A stretch of 64,000 bases of DNA from Purshia tridentata (GCA_003254885.1 QANT01007881.1:51175-115174); one strand, 5' to 3'. Counted from the stretch's first letter, positions 1 to 11,190 are shown. Notes: generated by a model not told the origin, from the sequence alone. Translations and numbers: made by a program.

Positions 1-800
1 GGCAGGAACGCTCGGCTCTGATGTCAACATCGGTCTTCCTCGTCGCTGGTTTCTCGCCCCTCTGGTTCGTACACTGTTCGCAAGCTCACACAAACTACGG
101 TTTGTAATGGGTGGTTACTACAGTTTAGAGGAGCTAACGGGGTTGGGTTTGGAAGTTAACTGCAACGGTTTGGGCGAGGTAACGAGAATGGAGTGGAAGT
201 TAACAAAGGTGGAGATGGACGTTAGTGGGTGGGGTGGGGGTATATTTGTCCAAATTTGGGACAAAAAGCTAGAAAAGTCAGAAAATTTTTGTAGGGTGTA
301 AAAAAGGCCTTTTGGTATTTATTTGGGTTATTTGAGGCAATTTCCCATATAAAAACTAGTCACTAGCAACCATATGAAGCAAAGTGATAAAAATTGCTAG
401 AAATTGCTAGAAATTGCTAGAAATTGTAATGTCAATGTCTTACTTTTCAAAAGAAAATACCCACCCACAAAAAAAAAATTAAAAAAAAAAACTAAAAGAA
501 GTATTGGACCCACATCAAAATACAGCCACATTTCTTTACGAGAAGCTCAACAAAGTTAGTGGATTAAGCATCGAGCAGATGTGGCTAACTTTAGCCGAGG
601 CAAATAATTACAGCCGAAGTTAAGTTTCTTACCACAATAGAGGCTGAGGCCCCCTATCCTCAATGACGTCATAAAGTGAAACACATCAGACAAGTCTTGA
701 CCATGACAGGTTGTGATGGGTGTAAAAGGACAAATGGCAGCCATTCAAGGGGTACCAGAGAAGGATAATTTACTTTACACGTGGTAGGTTTTTGAAAAAC
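1..800. other. Unclassified intergenic sequence
   Basis: No gene or recognisable element is seen. The only structure is a 10-bp direct repeat (AAATTGCTAG) in 3.6 copies at 391-426, followed by A-rich sequence at 465-500. Short ORFs in this stretch have no recognisable domain. Confidence 0.5.
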
Positions 801-2526
801 TGTTAGTTTCAAGTTTTGTATTGGCAATTTCCTTAACAAAACAGCTTGTAATTATTTTAGATTTGAATCTCACACAAGCTCTAGACTAAGTTAGGAACAT
901 TTGAGTGTGCAAAGAAGTCTACACAGCTGGTCCTACATCCCTCATGCCTAAGGTAATACCCATACCATGCATTTCACGTAACATCAGTTTTTCACAGAGT
1001 AGTGCATGTTTTAACTAGTCTATGACATATCTTCACTACACTTTTCTGGCACGGGATCTGCAGATACCATGTTGTGAATATTAAGTGATCCCACGTGAGG
1101 GTCTCTTATGTGGGTCACACTCCTAAATGGGTATTTGCACGTGTTTAATTTTCTGACTTCTTATGATTGGGCCTTTACTCTCCTCATTTTTTCTCCAGCC
1201 CACATCAGTTTTTAATGGGTTTTCATTTTGCACTATTCATCATCTTCCCCAAATCTTTTTTCTGAAAATGGAAACTTTCCCAAAACAACTCAGCCCCTCT
1301 CCCACACGAATCTTCAGATTCCCTTTGGCATATTCGGCTATGAGCTGTCCTGAAAGTTTGTTAGGACTTGAGCCTATTATTGGCTGCCATGTGGAACGGT
1401 GTGGGTGTGCGTGTGTGGCTGCTGCTACAAGGTACGGGCAGCCCTTCATTCTTTTTATCACTCACATTTTTGGTATGTTTTGAGCAGCCTTTACAGCCCT
1501 TCATTCTTTTTGTCACTCACATTTTTGGTATGTTGTGAGCAGCCTTTGAGCTGAGTGTTTTTGGGTGACCAAATGGGCATTTTAATTTTCAAGAGTTGAA
1601 AGTTTTTCTTTGAAAATTTTCTTGTGTTCATCTCTTGAATTGTTTTATCTAAAAACTAAATGGGTTTTGTGTATGGGTTTCAGATTTCTTCAAAAGCATA
1701 AACACATCACTCTAGTTTTTAAATATGGGTTTATATTGGCTTCTTCAAATTTTGTTTGGTTGAAGGAGTTTATCTTGCTAACCCAAAATATTGCATATCA
1801 CTTTCAAAATTTTGTTTGGTTGAAGGAGTTGATCTTGCTAACCTAAAATATTGCATATCACTTTCATATCTTGAAAATCCACAAGCAAGCTGCAAATGGG
1901 GTGCTACGTGTTGATGAGCTAGAGGATAGAGCTGCCAACAATGTAAATGACTCTTGGCTTGTTGGTTGATGGTTGCAAAAAGTGGGTATGCTAGCTGCTA
2001 CTTAGCTTTAGAGTAAGTAAATGAGCTTGTGTGCTGATATAGACTTTGTATTGAACCTCAACATATTGGATTGCCTGGTCAGCGAATAAGACCCCCAGTT
2101 TTTTTAACCCTTTGAGGTTTTTCTGGGTGAACAACTTGTGTGTTTCCTCCTTGTGATTGCTGGGTTTATTTGCCATTTGTATAACTTGGGTTTAACTCTT
2201 TGTCATATGCTATCAGACCTGGTTTTATGGTTGATAATATTACAACTGATGAACTGAATCTAATCTAGCATCACACACCTCACTCTAGTTGTGGCTAGCA
2301 CTGGGATGCCTATTTTGATGGATCCTTGAGTGCCTAGGTTGTCACTCTTCACATGATTATTTGAAATGCTTGCTGGTTGTGTTTCTTGGGCTGTGCATCT
2401 GTCGTACAGACTTGAGTGTGTTTGATTGGTTCAGTCTTGTCAAATAGTTTTAAAATTGGGTCCGATCAGTGATCGTTGTTTTACTTAGGTGCTTTAGGGT
2501 GTTAAAGCACTTTGTACCAAACTTCA
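801..2526 (+). mobile_element. Solo LTR of the Sirevirus-like copia element
   Basis: The sequence begins TGTTAGTTTCAAG and ends ACCAAACTTCA, the same TG...CA ends as the LTRs at 35705-37321 and 45657-47269, but in the opposite orientation. No internal coding region, primer-binding site or polypurine tract adjoins it, so it is a solo LTR. It is about 110 bp longer than the other copies, partly from direct duplications around 1440-1545 and 1741-1865. The flanks (AAAAC on the left, GTTGT on the right) do not form a target-site duplication, so the insertion is old or rearranged. The short ORFs inside it recur in the other LTR copies and are not genes. Confidence 0.9.
1741..1865. repeat. Direct duplication of about 60 bp inside the solo LTR
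   Basis: The stretch containing TTTGTTTGGTTGAAGGAGTT is present twice in tandem with a few substitutions (ends ...CATATCACTTTC). The other two LTR copies in the window have it once, so the duplication is private to this copy. Confidence 0.8.
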
Positions 2527-3061
2527 GTTGTTTTCTTTTATGCTTAGGAATGGGTTCGTTTTACCTGACTACCGACCCATTTTTTGGACTCAGTTCGATT
2601 GGTGCCACCCAATCCGTAAAAGTCGGTTCGGAGTTGAATTTGAAATTAGGTGAAAGTCGGGCAATCGACAACCGACTATGAGAAAAATATGGTCCTTTAG
2701 AGTTTGAGCTGTGTGGCTCATGTGTGTTGTGAGAACTGAAGTGGGTGAGTGGGAAAAAATTACTCTGGCCCAAACCCAACCTCTGTCTCTATCACATAAG
2801 CCTCTCTTAGACTCTCACTCAGTCACTCTAATCTTTCCTTCGAATCTGCTTTTCTCCTCATTGTCTCTCATATTCTCACTCAATCATCACTCAGTCTCTC
2901 TTGTCAGTGACCAAGAACTCTGTGGCGCTCATCACCGGCGATGACGACCGCAACCCCAACCTCCCCCACTTCTCAGCTCATCACTCTCTATGTCTCACAG
3001 TTGTCCATCTATCTCCTCATTCTTGTTATAAATACAGCTGTACCTTTCAGATCTTATCCTG
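2527..3061. other. Unclassified spacer between two LTRs
   Basis: No gene is recognised. The right half (2780-3010) is CT-rich and resembles untranslated leader sequence, but no conserved coding frame is visible. It ends directly at the TGTAACG start of the next LTR. Confidence 0.4.
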
Positions 3062-4183
3062 TGTAACGACCCGTACCTTTTAAGTACATTATAATAGGGC
3101 CAACGTTGACTTTTGGTTCTAATAAGATTTTAGCTTTGACCTTGGATCTGTTAGGAAGGTCTTGAGCTCACGAGTTCATTGACACGCGGCATGGGTTATT
3201 TAGAGGCCCGGTTAGAAAGTTAGGAACGTGAGAAGAGACCCAAAGTTGACCTTTTGAATTACCCAAATTTTAGAGTTGACTTTGACATGGTTGCGTAAAG
3301 CTCGACTTCACGAGTTTGTAGACACATAGCATGCATCATTTGGAGCTACGGTTTGGAAAATACGAAGGTTTAAAGTGAGGGGCAAACTTGTAATTATGAA
3401 GAAATGGTCTTAATTCCAGAAAATTCTGGAATCCTCTTTCCCCCCTTTATTTCTCTCTCTTCTCCCTTCGCCACACGAAACAGCCCCAGCCCAGCCCGTT
3501 CTCCTCTTCCTCTCTCCCCTGCGCGACGCCAGCCCCTTTTTCTGGCCACTTGGACCACCAGCGACGTCCCCTAGCCGCCGGCCAGCAACCCAACCTCCCT
3601 TCCCATCGCCCCCAGCCCCTTTCTCTCTCTCCCGATCTCTCTTTCTCACCTGCAGCGACTGGAGCTTCCAGCTCCAGCCATTTCCGGCAACACCAGACGA
3701 CGAGACAGCCGAGAACCACTCCCCAGCCGCCGACCGTCCCTCCCCAAGCTTCCCCACGCCAGCCAGCCACGTTCCAGCAGGAAATCAGCTCAGAAAACTC
3801 CCCAAAGCTGCCGGTCCTCTCCTCAAATTCCGGCCAGATTCCGGCGTCAATCTCCTTGATTTTAGGTGGGTTTTTCTTCTCTCCGCTTGGGCTTCTTTTC
3901 CCTTATTGTTGGGTTGTTCAATTTTGAGAAATTGTGAGAGATTAAATTTTTGGGTTTGAGGCCATTTTCGGGTTTAGCATGGGTGTTTGAAATTGAATCA
4001 AATTGTTAGGTGTTTTAGGTAATTTCCATTATTAGAAACATATAATCGAAGTTTGGAACAAGAAATTTGGGAAATTATTGAGGAAATTGGAAGTTTGATT
4101 GTTGATGTTTATGCCCATTTCGGGAATTCTAGAAATCTAAGGTATTTATGGTGATTTAATTGAAATTGTGTGTGATTTTCATC

Positions 4184-4230
4184 TTTAGGAACGATTATTG
4201 AGGTTTNCTTTAGGAATGATTATTGAGGTT
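4184..4230. repeat. Direct repeat flanking a single N
   Basis: A stretch of about 23 bp ending GATTATTGAGGTTT occurs on both sides of an N at 4207, with one difference. This looks like an unmerged sequence overlap rather than biology. Confidence 0.75.
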
Positions 4231-5039
4231 TAGAATAGTCAATTTGAAGGAAATCGGAGAAATGGTGAGTTTGAGACGAAATTGGGCACTTATGGGTTGT
4301 CGAAACGACACCCGGACGATCCTCGGTCAAGTTAGGTGGAATGGAGGTTATTGGGAAAATTACCGAATAAACATAAGCTAGTGGCATGGGTTTTGAGTCG
4401 AGACGGAAAATAAGTTGGGCTATAGTTAAATATAGATTTTGGAGCGTAAGGCCTAGAACGTGCACTTGTGTTTTTACGATCGTAAATTGAATAATATTCT
4501 AATGTATTGTCGTTCTCATGTTAGGCGACGTTTCCAAGCCCAGAGACGATCCAGCCGAAGACCAAAGCTAGGCTATCTCTGTGAGTGGACTTCGTTTCCT
4601 AAACTATTTTTATGAATTTAATGATTTAATTCCTAGTTATATTTTGAGTTATTTGAGCCGTGATTTATTTAAATTAGAAATATATTTGGTTCGTGAGTTT
4701 GGCTTCCGGATTTCTTAAATAAGTGTTGATTTGAATTCTGGACATTGAGTTAGTTACTTTGGGTTTTATGCTTTGGCTAGACATAAAGAAATTGAAAAGA
4801 TGCTTTTATGCTTGAGTTTGAGAAAATATTGGATTTCAATGAGCTTTTGTACCAAGGGTTTACTAGTCTTGGTTTTGAGAAATTTTAAGTATTTTATACC
4901 TTGGGAAAAGAAGTTCTGAAGAAAAGGATTTTCAAACCACCCTTTGCAGTACCCTTCAGATTATCAGATTATATAGGTCTTTGGGATCCATCACGGCACA
5001 CACATAGGCTTTGGCCCGTGTGTCGGGATGCCTTGCCCT

Positions 5040-5185
5040 TTGGGGGTGGCCCTGCTGCACGTATGGCAAGATTATTGGCCCTGCATGCGTATGGCAGGTT
5101 GTGAGCCCTGCGCATGTACGGCAGGTTATTGGCCCTGCATGCGTACGGTAGGTCGTGGGCCCTGCGCATGTACGGCAGGTTCGAT
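5040..5185 (+). repeat. GC-rich minisatellite in LTR family 1 (copy A)
   Basis: About five units of 26-28 bp alternate between CATGCGTACGGCAGG-like and GCGCATGTACGGCAGG-like cores separated by (G/A)(G/A)GCCCTGC. The same minisatellite sits at the same place in every LTR-1 copy. It is preceded by a conserved inverted repeat, GGCACAC...GTGT(G/C)..., around 4993-5022. Confidence 0.85.
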
Positions 5186-5543
5186 GGGTAACTGTTTGGG
5201 TGAACGTTTTATTATTATATCAGTTTTAAAAGAATGTTTCAAAGGATATAAACTTCAGTTTTGGTTTGATGCTTGTCGGCGTAATTTGTTTTATTTATTG
5301 TTCAGAAAATCTCAAAGTGAATTTTAAAGTATTGATTTACTTATAGAGTTTTCAATGGATTTTATGAAAGTTATTTTAAAACTGGGGGATTTCAAAGAGG
5401 ATTGGTGAGATCTTAAGGAAACTTGAAAGTAAAGGATTTTTAATGCTTATTTTGGTTTATGTCCACTCACTGAGTTTATCTCATTAGATTTTATCCTTTG
5501 TTGTTATTTTAAATTTTTCCCCAGGTTCTAGCGGTGGAACGGT

Positions 5544-5737
5544 CGAGCCAAAGACGTCGAGGCACTCTTGTAAAGTTGTGAAATCGTAGGAATTAGTTCT
5601 CTATGTATTTTATTTTCTTCAGTAAATTTTGTAGCACATTCGAGCCAAAGACGTCGAGGCACTCTTGTAAAGTTCTGAAATCGTAGGAATTAGTTCTCTT
5701 TGTATTTTATTTTCTTTAGTAAATTTTGTAGCACAAC
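5544..5737. repeat. 97-bp tandem duplication in LTR-1 copy A
   Basis: The stretch starting CGAGCCAAAGACGTCGAGG at 5544 is repeated from 5641, nearly identical. Copies B, C, D and E have it once. Confidence 0.85.
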
Positions 5738-7309
5738 TCTGTAATTTTAGTGAAAACTTAATTGATTGGTTTTGAAATTTTGGGTCATAGACCCTTTAGT
5801 TGTGGTAGAGGAGCTGTGGTGCTTAGAAGTGTTTTTGCAGGTCTTTGTGGAAAAAGGGTTAGTCCAATTTCAGGGGAGGTTCTGCCGAATTTTCGGTAGG
5901 ATTTTCCTTGATATTGGATTCCCGCAGGATCACTCCAAGTTCCTGGGTGGAATTTGGAGTGGGTCCTGTCACCCGACCCAACTCCGGCGATACTAAACAG
6001 TGGGACTGGCCGAGAATTACTCCCCAGCCGCCGACCATCTTTACCCCGAGCTCCCCCACGCCAGCCAGCCTTCCTCCAACGCGAAAAGACGCCGGGAAAC
6101 ACCCAACTCGCCTCCCCTGTTGGTCGCGGATTCCGGCTAGCTCCGGCCTCCGATTACCTCAATTTTAGGTGGGTTTTTCTCCTCTCCTTGTGGGCTTCTT
6201 TTCCCCTATTGTTTGGTTTTCCAATTTTGAGAAATTGTGAAAAATTGAAATTTGGGGGATTTTGAGATCATTCGGATTTGGCCTTGTTTGGGTGAAATTG
6301 ATGGTTGTTTTGTGTAATTGTGAGGTTAACGATGGATTTGGGGCGATTTGGGACTTAATTGGTTGTTTGATTTGAGAATTTTGAAACTTTAGTTTTGGGG
6401 GTTTAAGGCATTTCGGGTTTAGCTTAGATCTTCTAAATTAATACAAATTGTGAGGTGTTTTGGGTAATTTCCATCACTAGGAACCATTAATTGGTGTTTA
6501 GAATGGTTAGTTTGAAGAAAGTTGGAGAAATAGTGAATTTTAGATGGAATTGGACATTTGTTGGATGGTGAAATGACGCTTGAACGACCCTCGGTCGAGC
6601 TATGTAGCAATGGAGGTTATTTGGGGAAATTTACGAGATAAAAATGAGCTAGTGGTGTTGAATTTTGAGTCGAGAAGGAAATTAAGTTAGGTTATAGTGT
6701 GATATTTGAATTGGGGAGCGAAAGGCCTAGAATTCTAGTTTTCAGTTATTAAATTGAATAGTATTCTAACGTCCTGTCGTTCTCGTGTTAGGCGACATTC
6801 CCAAGTCCAGGGACGATCCAGTCAGAGACTAAAGCTAGGCTATCTTTGTGAGTGGACTTTGTTTATGAATTGTTTATGGATTTTATGATTTAATTCATAT
6901 ATTTAGTTTGAGTTTATTTGAGCTTTAATTTATTTAAATTAGAAATATTATTTGGTTTGCAAGTTTAGTTTACGAATTTCTTATATAAGTTTGACTTAGA
7001 CGTTGGGTTTGGAATTTGTTATACTAGATTTCATGCTTCGACTAGACATAAAGAAATTCAACAGATGTTTTCATGCTTGAGTTTGAGAAAATATTGGATT
7101 TCAATGGGCTTTTGTGCCAAAGATTTATTAGTCGTGGTTTTTGAGAAATGTTAAGTATTTTATATCTTGGGAAAGAATTTCTGAAATTTATAGTTTCAAA
7201 GCACCCTGTTGGTATACAGTTCAGCATATCAGTTCAGTAAGGTCTTTGGGACCCATCACGGCACACACGTAGGCTTTGGGCTGTGTGCCAGGATGCTTTG
7301 CCCTTTGGG

Positions 7310-7490
7310 GGTGACCCTGCGTGCACGTATGGCAGTTATTTGCCTTGCATGCGTACGGCAAGTTGTGGGCCCTGCACATGTACGGCAAGTTGTGGGCCCT
7401 GCACATGTACGGCAGGATTATTGGCCCTACATGCGTACAGCAGGTTGTGAGCTCTGCGCATGTACGGCAGGATTGGTGGATATTGGATTG
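7310..7490 (+). repeat. GC-rich minisatellite in LTR-1 copy B
   Basis: Six or so units carry GTACGGCA(A/G)G cores. Two adjacent units (about 7360-7415, GTTGTGGGCCCTGCACATG) are almost identical, showing recent expansion compared with copy A. Confidence 0.8.
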
Positions 7491-7911
7491 GGTGTGAGTG
7501 ATTCTTTTTATATCAGTTTACAAAAGATAATCCGTGAGAACTTAGATTTCAGTTCTTATTTGATAATTTGGGGGCTTGACCAGTTTTATCGATTTATCAG
7601 AGTTTTCGAATGGATTTCAAATGCGGATTTTTATTTATAGTTTTCAGTGGATTTTATGAAAGTAATTTAAAACTTGGGAATTTTAAAGAGAGACGTGAGG
7701 TCTTAATGCCTTGTTATTTTTATAGTTTGCCATAATAAATGAGTCTTCTCACTAGTTTTCCCTTTATGGCTGTTTTAAATTTTTTCCCCAGGTTGTAGTG
7801 GTGGAACGGTCGGGCCAAGGACGTCGAGGCAAACTAGTAAACTTTTGAAATGTGTAGGAACTAGTTATCTTTGTAAATTTTATTTCCTTAGTTAAACTTG
7901 TGGTACCGCTC

Positions 7912-8189
7912 TGAAAATCTAGTTGAAAACTTAAGTAGTTGGTTTTGGAACTTGGGTCGGAGACCCCTTTGTTTGTGGTAGAGGCGCTGAGTGTTTAAAA
8001 GTGCTTTTGCAGGTTTTCTTGGAGAAAGGGTTAGTCCAATTTTAGGGGAGTGAAAATCTAGTTGAAAACTTAAGTAGTTGGTTTTGGAACTTGGGTCGGA
8101 GACCCCTTTGTTTGTGGTAGAGGCGCTGAGTGTTTAAAAGTGCTTTTGCAGGTTTTCTTGGAGAAAGGGTTAGTCCAATTTTAGGGGAG
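7912..8189. repeat. 139-bp tandem duplication in LTR-1 copy B
   Basis: The stretch starting TGAAAATCTAGTTGAAAAC at 7912 is repeated from 8051 with essentially no differences. It is private to this copy, so either very recent or an assembly overlap. Confidence 0.85.
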
Positions 8190-8280
8190 GTTCTGCCAAA
8201 TTTTCGGTAGGATTTTCCTTGATATTGGATTCCCGCAGGACCACTTCGAGTTTCAGGTGGATATCGGGGTCGGTCCTGTC

Positions 8281-8569
8281 CCCTCTGCCACTAGAACCAC
8301 CGGAACCTACCCCTTGACCTTCTTTCTCTCTCTCTCTCTGTCTCTCCCCCTCAAATTTTGTCTCCCCTCCCCTCCCCTTCCCTCAACACAAGCCTCATCC
8401 CTCCCCCTGCAGCTCTCCCCCTCCCTCGATCTAGTCCCGAAACCCCAGACCCATCCCAACCCACCTCTCCCTCGATCTACCTCACTCTCTCTTCTCTCTA
8501 TCGCCCCAACCCTAGCCCTACCCAACCCACCCGACCATTCACCTTCAGTTTGGGTAATAATTTTTTTTA
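8281..8569. other. CT-rich spacer, no gene
   Basis: Pyrimidine-rich sequence with CTCTCT runs and proline/serine-rich pseudo-ORFs on the plus strand. It resembles an LTR or UTR leader. No conserved protein is seen. Confidence 0.4.
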
Positions 8570-9195
8570 GGTAACTTTTTCTAAACCCCCTAACTACTAA
8601 CAAACTTTTCTTAAACCCTTACCCATCTAGGAACTCTCCCAAAACCCCCTAAAAATTATAATACCTTTTTAGCCCTTCTGACACACTCTGACGCACGCTG
8701 ACGCGCAAACTGACACGTGGCCTGACACGGACTGACGTGCGCTCAGTGTAACTGTATTTTTAAAATACAGTTACACTAAACAAACAATTACACCTTGACT
8801 AAAAAACCAGTTACACTGAAATTGAAACTGAATTTTAGAAATACAATTACATTAAAAAATAACTACAAATAATTATACCATTAATTTAAAAAAAAAAACT
8901 TGCAGCCCTATAAAAAAAAATAAAACCAGTTACACATTCACTAAAAAATAGTTACACCTTTATTAAACAAATAGTTACACCTTCACTAAATAAACAGTTA
9001 CACTTTCATGAAATACAGTTATACTGGACGCACGTCAGAATATGTCAAAAAGCACATCAAAGCACGTCAGAACATGTCAAAACGCGTCAAAAGGGTAATA
9101 AGATATTACAATTTTTAGAATGTTTTGAGAGAGTTTCTAAATGGGTGAACGTTTAGACAAATTTTATAGGAGGTAAGGGGTTTAAATTTACGAAC
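8570..9195. mobile_element. Foldback (long inverted repeat) element
   Basis: The left arm (about 8570-8777) and the right arm (about 9010-9195) are imperfect reverse complements over about 200 bp. They share TAAACCCC(C/T)TA at the outer edge, CCCAT(C/T)TAG(A/G)AACTCTC, a run of TGACGCG/TGACGTGCG motifs and AGT(G/A)TAACTGTATTT at the inner edge. The middle (8780-9010) carries five or so copies of a degenerate AGTTACACCTT motif. No transposase is present, so it would be non-autonomous (foldback, MITE or Mutator-like). Exact ends and target-site duplication could not be fixed by eye. Confidence 0.6.
8745..8777. repeat. Perfect palindrome, 16-bp arms
   Basis: AGTGTAACTGTATTTT is followed by one T and then its exact reverse complement. 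It lies at the inner edge of the left arm of the foldback element. Confidence 0.95.
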
Positions 9196-10274
9196 TAAAA
9201 CAAAAAACATGAATAAAAATGGTATTTCTGAAATTCAAAAAATACAAATAAAATTTTATTAAAATTAAAAAGAAATAAAAAGGGTATAATTAGAATTCTA
9301 AAAAAGAAAAGTCTATTTTAGATGGTTATAGGTTGACTAGGGGGTTTTGAAAATGTTAAAGTATATAATTGGGGGTTTTGGGAGAGCTTAATTTTGTGTG
9401 GAGGTTATGAGAGAATCAATATCTAACTAGAGAGTTTATAAATATTAATAAGAATAAAAAAGTATAACCTGCTCGAAAGGATATAATTGGAATATAATAA
9501 ATATTAAAAGGGAGCTGGCTTTGAAAGTGGGGGTTTTAAGAGAGTTTAAATGAAAACTAAAGGGTTTTGAGATAGTTTAATACGAGTTGGGGGTTTAGGA
9601 ATATTGTAGCTCTAATTAGGGGATTATGGAGCATTTATAATTTTTTTTTCAATTTTCTAATTTTTTTGTTGCATTTTTGTCATTTTTGTAATTATTATTT
9701 TTTTAAAAAAAATTTAAAAAATTTTTTTTAAANAAAAATTTTTTTTTAAATTTTTTAAAATTTATTTGTTTAAACATTTTATTTATATATTTATTAAATA
9801 TTTTATGTGATGAATTGACGAAAATACCCCTAATTTTAATTGGTGAATGGATGGAATTGACGGTATATGACAAATTTGCTCCATTTTGAAATATTGTACG
9901 ACAAATTGTCTCAGTTTTTGTTCAGTATGGCATTTGCGCACAACCCTCAAAGTATATACGGCATCTATGCCATTTACCCTATCCCAATATTATATTACTA
10001 CAATATTATCATATTATATTTTTCAAATATTATCATATTTTCCTAAAATTAATTGTGGTGTTTAAATCATATAAATCTAATAAAAATACATCAGCCCAAA
10101 AAATAGAAAATAATCAAATAAGGAAAAAAAGTTTTTATGGGCACATTTCAATTGTACCAATATGTGAGTTGGTCTATATATATAGAGATTTTCTCAAGTG
10201 TGAACGCCTTTTTGCAGGCTTTACTTCACGAGGCACCTGCCAAAATGCATTGGGTGCCCGACATGATCAAACGG
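9196..10274. other. AT-rich degenerate repeats, no gene
   Basis: 9330-9620 holds loosely repeated GGGGGTTTT(G/A)(G/A)GAGAGTTT motifs. 9630-9790 is A/T homopolymer with a single N at 9733. The rest is AT-rich with no coding signal. Confidence 0.5.
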
Positions 10275-10775
10275 TGTCACGCCCCGACCCTCGGGCACGT
10301 GAACTCCAACTGAACCTGAAAACTGAAACTGTTTCCTGCAAATGTGGGCACCTTTTTCTGAAACTGTGAACCATGAATATAAAATAATTTCTTGAAAACA
10401 ACTGTGAGTTACAAAAGCACGTTTATAAAAACAACCTGTAAACCTTTTATATAAAAATCAACTGTAAAACAACTTTCTGAAACACTGCTGGTCCCATTGC
10501 CTCGTCTTCTCTCCACTGCCTCCTCAGCTTGCTCAACCTGCAAAACCAAAACCCTGCACACAACCACAGGTGCACTGGGTTTAAACACAAACCCGGTAAG
10601 CTTACTAGAGCTCGTGTGAGTGAAATCTAACTGAAAACCTCAAAATAAACTCAATTTAAATAATCAAACACAATCCATTCTAAGCCTCAAATCACAATCA
10701 AACCACAAATCATAAATCATAATCCTTAACCTGATCACCAATCCTCTAACTCAACCAATTCACTATCCCCATCTG
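10275..10775 (-). mobile_element. LTR family 2, terminal fragment
   Basis: It starts TGTCACGCCCCGACCCTCGG, the reverse complement of the end of the solo LTR at 24150-25972. It follows that LTR for about 500 bp, including the TTTAAACACAAAC...GTAAGCT(T/C)ACTAGAGCTCGT block. Homology stops at about 10775, just before the next LTR-like block, so the rest was lost or displaced. Confidence 0.8.
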
Positions 10776-10934
10776 TAATTGTTGAGTGCTCAATTTACAC
10801 TATTTTTGGATACTAACCCACTTACTTAGAGTGCAAGAACTCGACATTTTTGTGTCTTTTGGTTTAGTTTTGTGTTTTGTAGGTTAAATGAAGCAATGAT
10901 GAAGAAAGAAGCCAAAAGAGCCAAAATTGGACAA

Positions 10935-11190
10935 TTCCTGATCAAACTAGGAAAACTGAAGAAATCCTGATGGAACTAGGAAAGCTGAAATCCTACTCAA
11001 ACAAGGAATCCTAGCCAGATATGGAAAACCATCAATGTTCAGGGCCAGAAATGAGAAATCCTAGTTGAACTAGGAAAACCTAATCCTAGTTGGACTAGGA
11101 AAACCTAACCCTAGTTGAACTAGGAAAGGGAAACCCTAGTTGGACTAGGAAAAGTGAAACCCTGATGGTCAAAGTTTCCTAGTGGGATTA
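10935..11190. repeat. Cluster of CCTAGTTGNACTAGG palindromic repeats
   Basis: Successive units of about 25-30 bp carry (A/C)CCTAGTTG(G/A)ACTAGGAAA or weaker versions (CCTGATCAAACTAGG, CCTGATGGAACTAGG). The units 11060-11150 are clearest. Each unit is itself an inverted repeat (CCTAGTT...AACTAGG). Confidence 0.85.

Larger units (their letters stand above)
3062..5971 (+). mobile_element. LTR family 1, copy A (full-length solo LTR)
   Basis: It starts TGTAACGACCCGTACC and ends GGGTCCTGTCA, about 2.9 kb, with TG...CA ends. The same sequence recurs at 5972-8280 (partial), 18757-21615, 58975-61291 and 61292-63965. Parts in order: a tandemly duplicated module with CACGAGTT(C/T)GTAGACAC-like cores (3120-3400), a CT/GC-rich leader with proline-rich pseudo-ORFs (3430-3860), AT-rich sequence, a GC-rich minisatellite (5040-5185) and a conserved 3' end. 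No primer-binding site follows and no polyprotein is present. No target-site duplication is found. The size and TGTAACG start suggest Ty3/gypsy, but without pol this is inference. Confidence 0.75.
5972..8280 (+). mobile_element. LTR family 1, copy B (5'-truncated)
   Basis: It joins directly to the end of copy A and corresponds to copy A from about 3690 onward. It has the same leader (CTCCCCAGCCGCCGACC), AT-rich middle, minisatellite (7310-7490) and 3' end (GGTCGGTCCTGTC). The first 630 bp or so of the LTR are missing. A head-to-tail full copy plus a truncated copy suggests unequal recombination or a truncated insertion. ORFs in it are fragments of minisatellite or leader and are not genes. 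Confidence 0.75.

Noticed and set aside
1163-1483. 106-codon ORF (MIGPLLSSFFLQP start) as a conserved gene because it recurs three times
   Set aside because: It is inside the copia LTR, so recurrence reflects the LTR, not selection on a protein.
3550-3927. Proline/serine-rich 125-codon ORF as a gene
   Set aside because: It lies in the LTR-1 leader. Frames and lengths differ in the other copies and no domain is present.
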